Positions 23,377 through 31,723 of a stretch of DNA of 36,978 nt are shown here, piece after piece; position 1 is the stretch's first letter, and each line of letters opens with the position of its first letter. The notes under the pieces were generated by a model that saw only the letters and a list, made by a program, of their open reading frames with translations, did not search any database and was not told the DNA's origin. The stretch lies in the NCBI GenBank assembly GCA_023399465.1, contig JAEWPB010000024.1:1-36978 (forward strand), given 5' to 3'. This DNA is from Pseudomonadota bacterium (lineage in GTDB: Bacteria > Pseudomonadota > Alphaproteobacteria > Rhizobiales > Rhizobiaceae). A program made the position numbers and the translations under genes.

Positions 23377-24579
23377 TTACTTGCAGGCGGCGCAGAAACG
23401 CTGGATGCGGCTGCAGGCTTCCTCGAGAAGCGCCTCCGAGGTCGCGTAGGAGATGCGGAAGTTCGGGCCGAGGCCGAAGGCCGAGCCGTGGACAACTGCG
23501 ACGCCTTCGGCTTCCAGCAGTTCCGAAACGAAGTCTTCGTCGGTCTCGATGACCTTGCCCGACGGCGCGGTCTTGCCGATCAGGCCAGCGCAGGACGGGT
23601 AGACGTAGAAGGCGCCTTCCGGGGTCGGGCAGGAAATGCCGGTCGCCTGGTTCAGCATCGAAACGACGAGGTCACGACGGCCTTCGAAGATCTTCTTGTT
23701 CTGGTCGATGAAGTCCTGCGGACCGTTGAGGGCCTCGACGGCCGCCCACTGGGCGATCGAGCAGGCACCCGAGGTCTGCTGGCCCTGGATCATGTCCATG
23801 GCCTTGATCAGTTCCAGCGGGCCGGCCGCATAGCCGATACGCCAGCCGGTCATCGCATAGGCCTTGGAGACGCCGTTCATGGTCAGCGTGCGGTCGTAGA
23901 GGCGCGGCTCGACTTCGACAGGCGTGACGAACTTGAAGTCGCCATAGGTCAGGTGCTCGTACATGTCGTCGGTCAGGACCCAGACATGCTCGTGCTTGAC
24001 CAGCACGTCGGTCAGCGCCTTCAGCTCGGCATAGGTGTAGGCCGCGCCCGACGGGTTCGACGGCGAGTTGAACACGAACCACTTCGTCTTCGGCGTGATC
24101 GCCTTTTCGAGCGCTTCCGGGGTCAGCTTGAAATTGTTTTCCTGGGTCGTGGCGACCGACACCGGGGTACCGCCGCACAGCGCCACCATTTCCGGATAGG
24201 AAACCCAGTAGGGCGCCGGAATGATGACTTCATCGCCCGGGTTCATGGTCGCCATGAAGGCGTTGAAAAGAATCTGCTTTCCGCCGGTGCCGACAATCGT
24301 CTGGGCAGCCGTGTATTCGAGATTGTTTTCGCGCTTGAACTTGCGGACGATTGCCTCGCGCAGTTCGGGGATACCGGCAACGGCCGTGTACTTCGTCTCA
24401 CCGCGATTGATCGCTTCGATCGCAGCGGCCTTGATATTGTCGGGCGTATCGAAATCCGGCTCACCGGCGCCAAGCCCGATCACGTCCCGGCCTTTCGCTT
24501 TCAGTTCGCGGGCTTTCTGGGAGACGGCGATGGTGGCGGACGGCTTTACTCGGGAAAGTGCGTCGGCAAGGAAGGCCAT
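23377..24579 (-). CDS. aatA: Aspartate aminotransferase (class I, PLP-dependent)
   Basis: 400 residues, the usual length of the rhizobial AatA (subgroup I-gamma). The start is the ATG at 24579 (MAFLADALSRVKPSATIAV), with CAGGAAC upstream; the frame continues upstream into unrelated sequence. It catalyses aspartate + 2-oxoglutarate to oxaloacetate + glutamate. The PLP lysine is in MNGVSKAYAMTGWRIGYAAG (about residues 229-248), with NSPSNPSG upstream and the carboxylate-binding Arg in FRISYATS near the C terminus. It is divergent from the EAL gene across 233 bases that hold a CtrA-type box. Confidence 0.95.
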   Translation of the reverse strand: MAFLADALSRVKPSATIAVSQKARELKAKGRDVIGLGAGEPDFDTPDNIKAAAIEAINRGETKYTAVAGIPELREAIVRKFKRENNLEYTAAQTIVGTGGKQILFNAFMATMNPGDEVIIPAPYWVSYPEMVALCGGTPVSVATTQENNFKLTPEALEKAITPKTKWFVFNSPSNPSGAAYTYAELKALTDVLVKHEHVWVLTDDMYEHLTYGDFKFVTPVEVEPRLYDRTLTMNGVSKAYAMTGWRIGYAAGPLELIKAMDMIQGQQTSGACSIAQWAAVEALNGPQDFIDQNKKIFEGRRDLVVSMLNQATGISCPTPEGAFYVYPSCAGLIGKTAPSGKVIETDEDFVSELLEAEGVAVVHGSAFGLGPNFRISYATSEALLEEACSRIQRFCAACK

Positions 24580-24728
24580 GATGATCGGTTCCTGATACTG
24601 TTGAAACAGACGGAACCGCTGGACAGTCAGGGTTCCGGCGTAATGCTCTATGTCGAATATAGCCCGCCGTTTCAAGCGGAAAGGCGTCACCCGTGCATGT
24701 TTTTGCCACGGCCTGATGCCAGCACCTT

Positions 24729-24743
24729 TTAAGAAAGCGTTAA
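24729..24743 (+). promoter_or_regulatory. CtrA-type binding box
   Basis: TTAA-GAAAGCG-TTAA followed by C, an exact match to the TTAA-N7-TTAAC consensus of the alphaproteobacterial cell-cycle regulator CtrA. It is 70 bases before the EAL-protein gene (24813) and 150 bases from aatA on the other strand. No other exact copy was noticed in this window. Confidence 0.6.
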
Positions 24744-24759
24744 CGGCGCGGTAACGCTT
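24735..24759. promoter_or_regulatory. Perfect inverted repeat overlapping the CtrA box
   Basis: AAGCGTTA (24735-24742), 9 bases, TAACGCTT (24752-24759). It overlaps the second half of the CtrA box and could be the site of another dimeric regulator or a coincidence of the box sequence. Confidence 0.45.
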
Positions 24760-24812
24760 GCCTGCTATGCAGAATGACGGCTTGTGCCGAGTGCAGCGCA
24801 AGGGCAGACGAC

Positions 24813-25760
24813 ATGAATACGAAAAGCAGCTTCGCCAATCTGGTCCGCTCCGCAAACGGGGCCTATTCGACCGCCTACGGCCCCTTCGTGCTGCAGTCTG
24901 CATTGCAGCCGATCTTCGAACAATATCCCGACGGCATCCTCGACATCGTCGCCTTCGAGGGACTGGCTCGCGCCTCGCGCGACGGTATGGCCTTTCCGCC
25001 GGCACAGTTCTTCCCGCTCGTGGCACCGGAGGATCTTTGCGGACTCGATAGCCTGCTGCGCTCGCTGCACATCCTCAACACCGGCCGCCTGAACCGCACA
25101 CGCGCACGGATCTTCGTCAAGTTCCAGCCGGGGCTGCTGGTGACTGCCGCAGCGATGCACCTCGAGGTCGAGCATCTGCGCCTCGCCGCCCACGAAGCGG
25201 GGATGAGCGTCGACCGCATCGTCTGCGAGGTATCGGCCAAGGACGACCTCACCGCATCGATCGCGTTGCGCTTTGCCCACTACATCCGTGCGACCGGCTT
25301 CCGGATCGCGGTCACGGACTACGGCGCGCAGGACAACGACATCGCCTTCGTGCGCGCGATGCACCCCGACTACGTCAAGTTCGACTCGCGCTGGGTGCGC
25401 GACTTCATGCACAACTCCGCCGGTTTTGCCCTGCTGAAGGTCATCGTCCGGCAATTCGCCGACGACGGTATCCGTCCGATCTTCGAGGGGCTGGAGGACG
25501 AGGATCAGGTAGCACTGTGCCGCGATCTCGATGTCCCGCTGGTGCAGGGCTATGCCCTCGCCCGTCCGGAACTGGCCCCGACGACCTTCAACGAGCGCTT
25601 TCCGGAAATGCTGGTGCCGCCATCGCCGGCGGCGCAGCGTGAGCCGCCCCTGTTCCTCGCCACTCCGCGCGACGAACGCGCCGATGAGGCATCACAGCCA
25701 CGCGCCACACAGCCACGGCCGCGCGCTGCGCGGGCGTTCGGGCGGCGGACAGCCGGCTAG
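24813..25760 (+). CDS. EAL-domain protein with degenerate catalytic site
   Basis: 315 residues from the ATG at 24813 (AGGGC weakly upstream; an ATG at 24774 is an alternative). The EAL fold spans about residues 25-255: EAL itself is EGL (49-51), the metal-binding Asn of the NVSP motif is Lys103 (VKFQP), Glu139 is kept, DDFG is TDYG (168-171), Lys189 and Glu225 are kept and VQGYALARP closes the domain. Loss of the Asn and the first Asp suggests it does not cleave c-di-GMP but may bind it or a protein partner. The C-terminal 60 residues are Pro/Arg-rich and probably disordered. A CtrA-type box lies 70 bases upstream. Confidence 0.85.
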   Translation: MNTKSSFANLVRSANGAYSTAYGPFVLQSALQPIFEQYPDGILDIVAFEGLARASRDGMAFPPAQFFPLVAPEDLCGLDSLLRSLHILNTGRLNRTRARIFVKFQPGLLVTAAAMHLEVEHLRLAAHEAGMSVDRIVCEVSAKDDLTASIALRFAHYIRATGFRIAVTDYGAQDNDIAFVRAMHPDYVKFDSRWVRDFMHNSAGFALLKVIVRQFADDGIRPIFEGLEDEDQVALCRDLDVPLVQGYALARPELAPTTFNERFPEMLVPPSPAAQREPPLFLATPRDERADEASQPRATQPRPRAARAFGRRTAG

Positions 25761-25905
25761 CCTCCGGCTTCGGCAACTCCTGCGCATCGGCCATCACTTT
25801 TTTGCCACAACAAAACTGTGCGTTGCCGTAATTCCGTCCCGATGAAGTCGACTTCGAAGCTCTTTTCTGCGGTCCTCGACAACATCAAGTTACGAGGGTT
25901 TAGGA

Positions 25906-26211
25906 ATGTTTCTTGATGACAAAAAAGCGCTGAAGATGGAGTTTAATCGCCGGGATCACATGTCGGTGCTCGGGATGGCGCGCGTCGCGATTGCCACCGG
26001 CGCCGTCCTGCTCGCGGGGCTGTTTTCGCCAGCGGCGGCGACCGGAATCACAGACCTCGACCTCGCCGCTTCCGACGAGCAGGCAGACCATTCGCTGGCC
26101 ATGGCGATGCTGCTGATCGGCTTCATATCCATGGCTATCGCCGGCCGCGCCGTGCGTCGGCGGACCGTCAAGGATCTGCTCGCAGCCGAAAGCCGCCGCT
26201 GGCGGCGTTGA
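25906..26211 (+). CDS. Small hypothetical membrane protein
   Basis: 101 residues; GAGGG lies 7 bases before the ATG at 25906. Two hydrophobic stretches, about residues 24-44 (MARVAIATGAVLLAGLFSPAA) and 65-81 (LAMAMLLIGFISMAIAG), the second followed by a strongly basic tail RAVRRRTVKD...RRWRR that should stay in the cytoplasm. The first stretch ends in SPAAATG and may be a cleaved signal. No family recognised. The 145 bases upstream contain a 12-bp palindrome GAAGTCGACTTC at 25844-25855. Confidence 0.65.
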   Translation: MFLDDKKALKMEFNRRDHMSVLGMARVAIATGAVLLAGLFSPAAATGITDLDLAASDEQADHSLAMAMLLIGFISMAIAGRAVRRRTVKDLLAAESRRWRR

Positions 26212-26343
26212 CGGGCTCGGGACCTCGCGGGGGATTGAAAGCGGCCCCGGACCTTGCAACCGAAGTGGCAAGGCCCCACCTAGGGTGAAGCAGCCGGGCC
26301 GCGGGGCGGCCTTAACACGTCTCCAATGGGGGGGAAGGACGCG

Positions 26344-27519
26344 ATGCTACCAAGCCCTATTCGCGCGAAATCCATGCGCCTGCTGGCCGCCGCCTTGATG
26401 GCGACGGCACTCGCCATCAAGGCGGCCCGCGCGGAGGAATCGATCGCCAGAGAGCAGGAATACACCACCAAGAAGATGCCGGTGAAGGTCGAGGTCGTGA
26501 CCTCCGGGCTCGAATACCCCTGGGCGGTGGAGGTGCTGCCGAACGGCGACTACATCGTCACCGAGAAGCCCGGCCGCCTCAGGATCATTCACGACGGCAA
26601 GATCCTGCCGCCGATCGCCGGCCTGCCGAAAGTCTTTTCCGGCGGTCAGGGCGGATTGCTCGACGTCGCGCTCGCCCCGGATTTCGCCACCAGCCGCCGG
26701 CTTTTCCTGTCCGCATCGATCGACGGATCCGGCGGACACGGGACCGCGATCTTTTCCGCGCGGCTCTCCGACGATGCCAGCCGTCTCGAAGATCTCAAGC
26801 GCATCTTCGAGATGAACCGCTTCACCTCCAGATCCCAGCATTTCGGCTCGCGCATCGCCATCGCCCCCGACGGCAGCCTGTTCTTCGGCATCGGCGATCG
26901 CGGCAGCGCCGACCGCGCGCAGGATCTGCGCGACCATGCCGGAGCCATCCTGCACATCAATGCCGACGGCAGCATCCCCGCATCCAACCCCTATGCGGGC
27001 ACGACCGAGGGACTGGCCGAGATCTGGTCGAAGGGACACCGGAACCCGCAAGGCCTGACCTTCGATCCGAAGGATGGTACACTCTATTCGGTCGAGCACG
27101 GTGCGCGCGGCGGCGACGAGATCAACCGGCCGGAACCCGGACGCAATTACGGCTGGCCGGTGATCAGTTACGGCAAGCACTATTCCGGGGCCGAGATCGG
27201 CGAAGGTGCAGTCAAGGAAGGTTTTGAGCAACCGCTCCACTACTGGGATCCGTCGATCGCGCCCGGAGCCATCGCCGTCTATCGCGGCGACATGTTCCCC
27301 GAATGGGATGGCGACTATCTCGTCGCCGCACTCAAGTACAACCTGCTGGCGCGCCTCGAACGCGACGACAGCGGCGCTGTCATTGCCGAGGAACGACTGT
27401 TCCAGGGGGATTACGGACGCATGCGCGACGTAAAGGTCGCGCCCGACGGGTCGATCCTTATCCTGACCGACAGCGACAACGGCTTGCTGCTGCGGGTGAC
27501 CGACCCCGCTTCCCATTGA
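26344..27519 (+). CDS. PQQ-dependent sugar (aldose/sorbosone-type) dehydrogenase, periplasmic
   Basis: 391 residues. The start at 26344 follows GGGGAAGG by five bases; an ATG at 26326 is less likely. A signal peptide ends near residue 31 (LLAAALMATALAIKAARA). The six-bladed propeller of the soluble glucose dehydrogenase/YliI family is evident from VTSGLEYPWAVEVLPNGDYIVTEKPGRL, GGQGGLLDVALAPDF, the catalytic His in the SRSQHFGSRIAIAPDGSLFF blade, and GHRNPQGLTFDPKDGTLYSVEHGARGGDEIN. It would oxidise aldose sugars with PQQ; whether the cofactor is made here is not shown in the window. It ends 19 bases before a convergent gene. Confidence 0.9.
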   Translation: MLPSPIRAKSMRLLAAALMATALAIKAARAEESIAREQEYTTKKMPVKVEVVTSGLEYPWAVEVLPNGDYIVTEKPGRLRIIHDGKILPPIAGLPKVFSGGQGGLLDVALAPDFATSRRLFLSASIDGSGGHGTAIFSARLSDDASRLEDLKRIFEMNRFTSRSQHFGSRIAIAPDGSLFFGIGDRGSADRAQDLRDHAGAILHINADGSIPASNPYAGTTEGLAEIWSKGHRNPQGLTFDPKDGTLYSVEHGARGGDEINRPEPGRNYGWPVISYGKHYSGAEIGEGAVKEGFEQPLHYWDPSIAPGAIAVYRGDMFPEWDGDYLVAALKYNLLARLERDDSGAVIAEERLFQGDYGRMRDVKVAPDGSILILTDSDNGLLLRVTDPASH

Positions 27520-27532
27520 ACCGCCGCGAGTT

Positions 27533-27550
27533 CCGGCGCTAAGGCGCCGG
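27533..27550. terminator. GC hairpin between convergent genes
   Basis: CCGGCGC (27533-27539), TAAG, GCGCCGG (27544-27550). The loop lies over the stop codon of the minus-strand gene. It has no T-run, so termination efficiency is doubtful. Confidence 0.4.
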
Positions 27551-28597
27551 CCAGGTCAACGGCCAGTTCTGCACACCGCCGCGATTGTCGCCGTCACACT
27601 CGCCCTTTTCCCTCTGCTCCTTGAGCACCAGTGGATTGTCGTCGCTGCCATCGGTTATCCACCAGATGTAATAGCTGCCGCAATCGCCGATCCCGCGTCC
27701 GCGGAAGAAGGACGCGAGCGTCCCATTCACCGGATCGTAGTCGATGTTGTAGGCAAGGTTCATCGCGCCCGGGCCGCGCTCGCCGATTACCGGAAAGTCC
27801 ATCCGTACCAGCCCGTCTCCGAAGCTCGCGTATAGCGCATAGGCCTGGTTGTAGGCTCCGCCAGCCTGGCAGGGCAGAACGACGATCCTTCGACCTTCGG
27901 GGAGGATGGCCTCGAAGCCATCCGCATTGGCAAGACCGGAGGGTGAAATCGAGCAGAACCCGGCCTCGTTGTCGAAATCGCCGCGGATTTCCGCCGGCAG
28001 TTCGGCATAGGTATCAAGGTCGCGTGCAGGGCTGGCGGACGGCACGGCGCCCTCGCCTTTGGCTTCGAGCGCGTCCAGCCGCCCGACGCGCCCCTGGACC
28101 TCGTCGACATAGCGCAAGCTGGCCGTCACCCCCGACAGCGGCACCGGCAGGGTGAAGCTGCCGAGATCGCCCTGGTATCGCAGTTGCAACTCCCGGCCAT
28201 CCTTCATCGCCGCGACAAGGTCGGCGACTGGTTGCTGCGCCGTGAGCGCTAGTTTCCCGGCATTCGCATCTGCGTCCAGTTCCGCCACTGGAACGTCAAG
28301 AACGGCCCGGCCATCGACCGAGAGAATGAACCTCCCCTTCGCATCGCCCTTGTCGCCATAACCGGGCGGGAACGGAAGAGCCAGAACGACCGACGCGTTC
28401 GGGGCCGCGCTCCTCGCGAGGTTCAGATGGTTCAGCCCCGGATTGTCCGGCTTGCTGTAGGTGATGGTGCAGGAAAGTCCGTTGCTGCAGGAGACCGCCC
28501 AGTCGCGGATCTCCCTGTAGCTATAGGCCCCCGCCCCGGGCGCGGCAATGAACGTCGCCCCTGCAAGGATGCAGGCAAGTCCTGGCCGTCCCCTCAT
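27539..28597 (-). CDS. DUF1176 domain-containing secreted protein
   Basis: 352 residues from the ATG at 28597, which has GGAAGG six bases upstream; an ATG at 28618 lacks a site. The signal peptide is MRGRPGLACILAGATFIAAPGAGA. The body shows the DUF1176 pattern: N-terminal YSYREIRDWAVSCSNGLSCTITY with paired cysteines, a middle VPLSGVTASLRYVDEVQGRVG, and C-terminal GIGDCGSYYIWWITDG. These periplasmic proteins have an invasion-associated-locus-B-like N-terminal half; function unknown. It is divergent from the EamA transporter gene across 125 bases. Confidence 0.83.
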   Translation of the reverse strand: MRGRPGLACILAGATFIAAPGAGAYSYREIRDWAVSCSNGLSCTITYSKPDNPGLNHLNLARSAAPNASVVLALPFPPGYGDKGDAKGRFILSVDGRAVLDVPVAELDADANAGKLALTAQQPVADLVAAMKDGRELQLRYQGDLGSFTLPVPLSGVTASLRYVDEVQGRVGRLDALEAKGEGAVPSASPARDLDTYAELPAEIRGDFDNEAGFCSISPSGLANADGFEAILPEGRRIVVLPCQAGGAYNQAYALYASFGDGLVRMDFPVIGERGPGAMNLAYNIDYDPVNGTLASFFRGRGIGDCGSYYIWWITDGSDDNPLVLKEQREKGECDGDNRGGVQNWPLTWPAP

Positions 28598-28722
28598 CCG
28601 TCCGTTCCCTTCCGCCATCGATTCTGCTGCCGGCGACAATGTTCCGGCTTGCCCAACGGAAATGCAACTGTTAACCCTGCCCCGTCCTTCCGGCAAATCT
28701 CCCGCCCACTTCAGGATGTACC

Positions 28723-29613
28723 ATGTCGCGCATACAGGCGAACCTCGTTTTGCTGCTCGCAGCCGCCATCTGGGGCGGTGGCTTTGTCGCCCAGTCCACC
28801 GCGATGGGGTCGATCGGCCCATTCTGGTTCATCGGCCTGCGCTTTGCGGTGGCGACAGTGGTTATCCTTCCCTTCGTCTGGCTGGAGGCCCGCAAGGCCG
28901 AAGCACCGTTGAAGCGTCGCGATTTCCGCGCCTTCCTGCTGATCGGCCTGGCGCTGTTCGGCGGAGCGGCGACCCAGCAGGTCGGGCTGCAGACCACGAC
29001 CGTCACCAATTCGAGCTTCCTGACCGCGCTATACGTATTCTTCGTTCCGCTAATCGCCGTCGTGTTTCTTCGCCGGCGCCCGCACTGGATCGTCTGGCCC
29101 GGCGCGGCTATGGCGGTTTTCGGGATCTTCCTCCTGAGCGGCGGCACCCTGTCGGCCCTGACCACCGGTGACTTTCTCACCATCATCTGCGCCGGTTTCT
29201 GGGCGATACAGATCACCCTCGTCGGCCTGGCGCTGGAAAAGTCGCCACGCCCGCTGGCGCTGTCGGCGATCCAGTTTTCCGTCTGCGCCATCGGCGGCAT
29301 GGCCGTCGGGCTCATGACCGAAAGCCTGAGCGTGGACGCCATCTCCAACGCGCTGGTGGAAATCCTCTATGTCGGCGTCTTCTCCTCCGGCCTTGCCTTC
29401 GTGCTACAGGTCGTCGGCCAGCGCTACACCACCGCACCACAGGCGGCGATTTTCCTGTCCTCCGAAGCCTTGTTCGGGGCACTGCTTGGCGCGCTGATTC
29501 TCGGCGAGACGATCACAAGCATCGGCTACCTGGGCTGCGGCATCATCTTTTTTGCTATGTTGCTCGTAGAACTTGTACCCGAATTGACTCGCCAGAAGTC
29601 GGTACCGGCGTGA
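28723..29613 (+). CDS. DMT-superfamily transporter (EamA)
   Basis: 296 residues with ten predicted membrane helices in two EamA repeats: the first begins LVLLLAAAIWGGGFVAQSTAM (about residues 8-28), the second near LTIICAGFWAIQITLVGLAL (about 155-174). Such inner-membrane carriers export amino acids, metabolites or drugs. The repeat ends AAIFLSSEALFGALLGALILGE are typical of the family. The substrate cannot be deduced and no neighbour gives a clue. Confidence 0.9.
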   Translation: MSRIQANLVLLLAAAIWGGGFVAQSTAMGSIGPFWFIGLRFAVATVVILPFVWLEARKAEAPLKRRDFRAFLLIGLALFGGAATQQVGLQTTTVTNSSFLTALYVFFVPLIAVVFLRRRPHWIVWPGAAMAVFGIFLLSGGTLSALTTGDFLTIICAGFWAIQITLVGLALEKSPRPLALSAIQFSVCAIGGMAVGLMTESLSVDAISNALVEILYVGVFSSGLAFVLQVVGQRYTTAPQAAIFLSSEALFGALLGALILGETITSIGYLGCGIIFFAMLLVELVPELTRQKSVPA

Positions 29614-30144
29614 ACAAAGCTCTACAAATAGTATAGAGATACTTGGAATACCGGCACGTTTACCGCTGCCGCGAAATTTTCTCACTTGTACGGTGAAAAA
29701 AAGAGATATTCATAAGACGCCCTACAGATAAGCAAATATTGCGTAACTCCGCACAAAAATGTCTCAAATCGACGCCGACATGATATTTTCCGACAAAATC
29801 CATATCGAAATACAGCAACTTCCTGTTTTAGCCAAAACTGTGCTTCGCCGTTCTATATGCATTTTGAAAAAGTTTTGCTTGCCAACGAAAAATAAAAACA
29901 TCAATCTGCTCGAGTTCGGGCATAGTTGCGAGCACGGGAAGACCATATAAATCATGCACGCCGGGAGTGCTATAAGTTCCGGGCTTCGGCGGAGAGAAGA
30001 TTTCGCGAATCGGATCGACGTCGTTGCGGTAACATGGGCACCTTTCCTCTCCTATCACGTTTGCCTGCCGTACGCCCGCAAGGGCATCAATACCTGTAGT
30101 GCTGCCCGCAGCCAAAACTGGGCAGAGAGAAAAGGACCTTAAGC
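29614..30144. other. AT-rich intergenic region upstream of the cold-shock gene
   Basis: 531 bases, clearly richer in A and T up to about 29960 than the rest of the window. It contains an imperfect hairpin after the transporter gene (CTCTA ... TATAGAG, near 29622-29640), short overlapping frames on both strands without Shine-Dalgarno sites, and a possible gene remnant on the minus strand (separate entry). The last 150-200 bases may be the long structured leader usual for cold-shock genes; no clear promoter is visible. Confidence 0.5.
29828..30115 (-). pseudogene. Possible remnant of a foreign gene
   Basis: A minus-strand frame of 95 residues, opening only with a TTG, reads through peptide that looks protein-like in its middle (CYRNDVDPIREIFSPPKPGT then YSTPGVHDLYGLPVLATMPE) but is lost in AT-rich sequence afterwards. 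There is no Shine-Dalgarno. It may be the decayed end of a laterally acquired gene, or chance. I recognise no family. Confidence 0.25.
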
Positions 30145-30360
30145 ATGGCCGAGACTGGCACCGTAAAATTCTTCAACACCGACAAGGGCTTCGGATTCAT
30201 CAAGCCGGACAGCGGTGGCGCAGACATCTTCGTACATATTTCTGCCGTTCAGGCCTCCGGCCTGTCCGGGCTCTCCGAAAACCAGAAGGTAAGCTTCGAC
30301 ACCGAACCGGATCGCCGGGGCAAGGGTCCGAAGGCCGTTAACCTTCAGATTTCGGGCTGA
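30145..30360 (+). CDS. cspA: Cold-shock domain protein
   Basis: 71 residues, a single cold-shock domain. RNP1 is KGFGFI (about residues 15-20) and RNP2 is IFVHIS (about 28-33). AAAAGGA precedes the start. It binds single-stranded RNA and DNA as an RNA chaperone. Rhizobia carry several paralogues, so the symbol denotes the family. A strong terminator follows 27 bases after the stop; the preceding gap may be a regulatory leader. Confidence 0.95.
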   Translation: MAETGTVKFFNTDKGFGFIKPDSGGADIFVHISAVQASGLSGLSENQKVSFDTEPDRRGKGPKAVNLQISG

Positions 30361-30387
30361 TCGCCGTCAGACGGTACAAGATTTTAT

Positions 30388-30415
30388 GAAAACCCGGCAG
30401 GGATGCCGGGTTTTC
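30388..30415 (+). terminator. Intrinsic terminator of the cold-shock gene
   Basis: GAAAACCCGGCA (30388-30399), loop GGGA, TGCCGGGTTTTC (30404-30415): a perfect 12-bp stem with the T-run at its 3' side. Confidence 0.93.
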
Positions 30416-30510
30416 TGTTGTTCAGATTGCGTTCAGTTAGCCGCCGCTAGGTTGCCCAAGTCAGCCCATACAGACCGGCGCTCACCGATATCTGAACAGG
30501 AAACGTAGTT

Positions 30511-30990
30511 ATGAAGTCCCTCGCGAAAAACCTGGTTCTCGCCGCCGCCATCGCCGTCACCACCGCGGCAACGGCCAGCCCCGCTTCGGCCCGCGACCCC
30601 TATCGTTATCCCGAGCGGCACCACCGCCATCATGACAAGGACATCGCCATCGGCGCCGCAGGTCTCGCCGCCGGCGTCCTGCTCGGTACCGCGATCGCCA
30701 GCCAGCCGCGCTACGTCGAACCGGTGCCGCGCTATGTCGAACCGGCACCTGTCTATGTCGAGCCTGAGCCCGTCTACGTGGAACCCGTCCCGGTCTATCG
30801 CGAACGCGTCTACGTGCGCCCTGCGCCGGAATACTACCCGGCCCGCCCGGCCACCGTCATTGATGGCGGCCTGCGCCCGTGGTCTTCCGCCTGGTACCAG
30901 TACTGCACCGAGCGCTATCGCTCCTTCAACGCCAAGTCCGGCACCTATGTCGGCTACGACGGCAAGCGGCACTTTTGCTCCGCCAGCTAA
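30511..30990 (+). CDS. BA14K-family protein with YVEPxP repeats
   Basis: 159 residues. A signal peptide (KNLVLAAAIAVTTAATASPASA) ends near residue 27. A His-rich stretch (RHHRHHDKD) and a Gly/Ala helix follow, then a tandem run RYVEPVP-RYVEPAP-VYVEPEP-VYVEPVP (about residues 67-94). The C-terminal BA14K domain is WYQYCTERYRSFNAKSGTYV plus GYDGKRHFC, with two Cys that may pair. BA14K proteins are known from Brucella as immunoreactive, lectin-like envelope proteins and are restricted largely to Rhizobiales. AGGAAA precedes the start. Confidence 0.9.
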   Translation: MKSLAKNLVLAAAIAVTTAATASPASARDPYRYPERHHRHHDKDIAIGAAGLAAGVLLGTAIASQPRYVEPVPRYVEPAPVYVEPEPVYVEPVPVYRERVYVRPAPEYYPARPATVIDGGLRPWSSAWYQYCTERYRSFNAKSGTYVGYDGKRHFCSAS

Positions 30991-31014
30991 AAGGCCCGCC
31001 GTCGTATCGAACTG

Positions 31015-31041
31015 ACATGCGCCGGGCTTCCCGGCGCATGT
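31015..31041. terminator. Perfect 12-bp hairpin between convergent genes
   Basis: ACATGCGCCGGG (31015-31026), CTT, CCCGGCGCATGT (31030-31041), between the BA14K gene and the convergent hydrolase gene. There is no T-run on either strand, so it may serve as a 3'-end stabiliser or rho-assisted terminator. Confidence 0.55.
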
Positions 31042-31072
31042 TGGCCCGCAGCCAAAGGCCGCAGGCCGCTTG

Positions 31073-31720
31073 TCACAGCCCCTGCAGGAACGGGTTGGTA
31101 CGGCGCTCCTCGCCGATCTGCCCGCCGGGCCCGTGGCCGCAGATGAAGCCGACCGTATCGCCAAGCGGCAGCACCTTGTCGCGGATCGAGCGAAGCAACT
31201 GCTCGTGATCACCACCGGGCAGGTCCGTCCGCCCGATCGAACCCCGGAACAGCACGTCGCCGACATGGGCGAAGCCCTGGTCGCGATTGTAGTAGATCAC
31301 ATGGCCGGGCGCATGGCCGGGGCAATGCAGCACCTCGAAGGTGTGCTCCCCGAATGAAACCTTGTCGCCATCGTCCAGCCACTGGTCGGGAACGACATTG
31401 CTGACCTTCTGGTCGACGCCGAAGCGCTGCGCCTGCATTTCCAGATTCTGGAGCAGCGGCAGGTCGTCCTTGTGCGGCCCGATGATCTCGAGCCCGAGGG
31501 CGTCCTTCAGTTCCTTGGCGCCGCCGGCGTGGTCGATATGCCCGTGCGTCAGCCAGATCGCCTTCAGTGCGATGCCGTTTTCCTTCACGGTTTCGAGAAT
31601 GAGATCAACGTCGCCGCCGGGATCGACGATCACGCCTTCCTTCGTGTCGCTGTCGAACAGGATGGTGCAGTTCTGTTCGAATGGAGTTACGGGAATGATC
31701 CCGGCCTGTAGCTTGCCCAT
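31073..31720 (-). CDS. MBL-fold hydrolase, glyoxalase II-like (GloB/YcbL type)
   Basis: 215 residues, one metallo-beta-lactamase domain. Zinc ligands are in THGHIDHAGG (His59, His61, Asp63, His64), LHCPGHAPGHV (about residues 131-141), HVGDVLF (Asp) and CGHGPG (His near 194). The short single-domain form resembles YcbL rather than full-length glyoxalase II; it may hydrolyse S-lactoylglutathione or related thioesters. Its only Shine-Dalgarno-like sequence (GAGGCG) lies inside a 7-bp hairpin just before the start. Confidence 0.88.
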   Translation of the reverse strand: MGKLQAGIIPVTPFEQNCTILFDSDTKEGVIVDPGGDVDLILETVKENGIALKAIWLTHGHIDHAGGAKELKDALGLEIIGPHKDDLPLLQNLEMQAQRFGVDQKVSNVVPDQWLDDGDKVSFGEHTFEVLHCPGHAPGHVIYYNRDQGFAHVGDVLFRGSIGRTDLPGGDHEQLLRSIRDKVLPLGDTVGFICGHGPGGQIGEERRTNPFLQGL

Positions 31721-31723
31721 AAG

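Noticed and set aside
29759..29950. 63-codon plus-strand frame in the AT-rich gap
   Set aside because: No ribosome-binding site, no recognisable product, and an overlapping antisense frame of equal length suggests chance.
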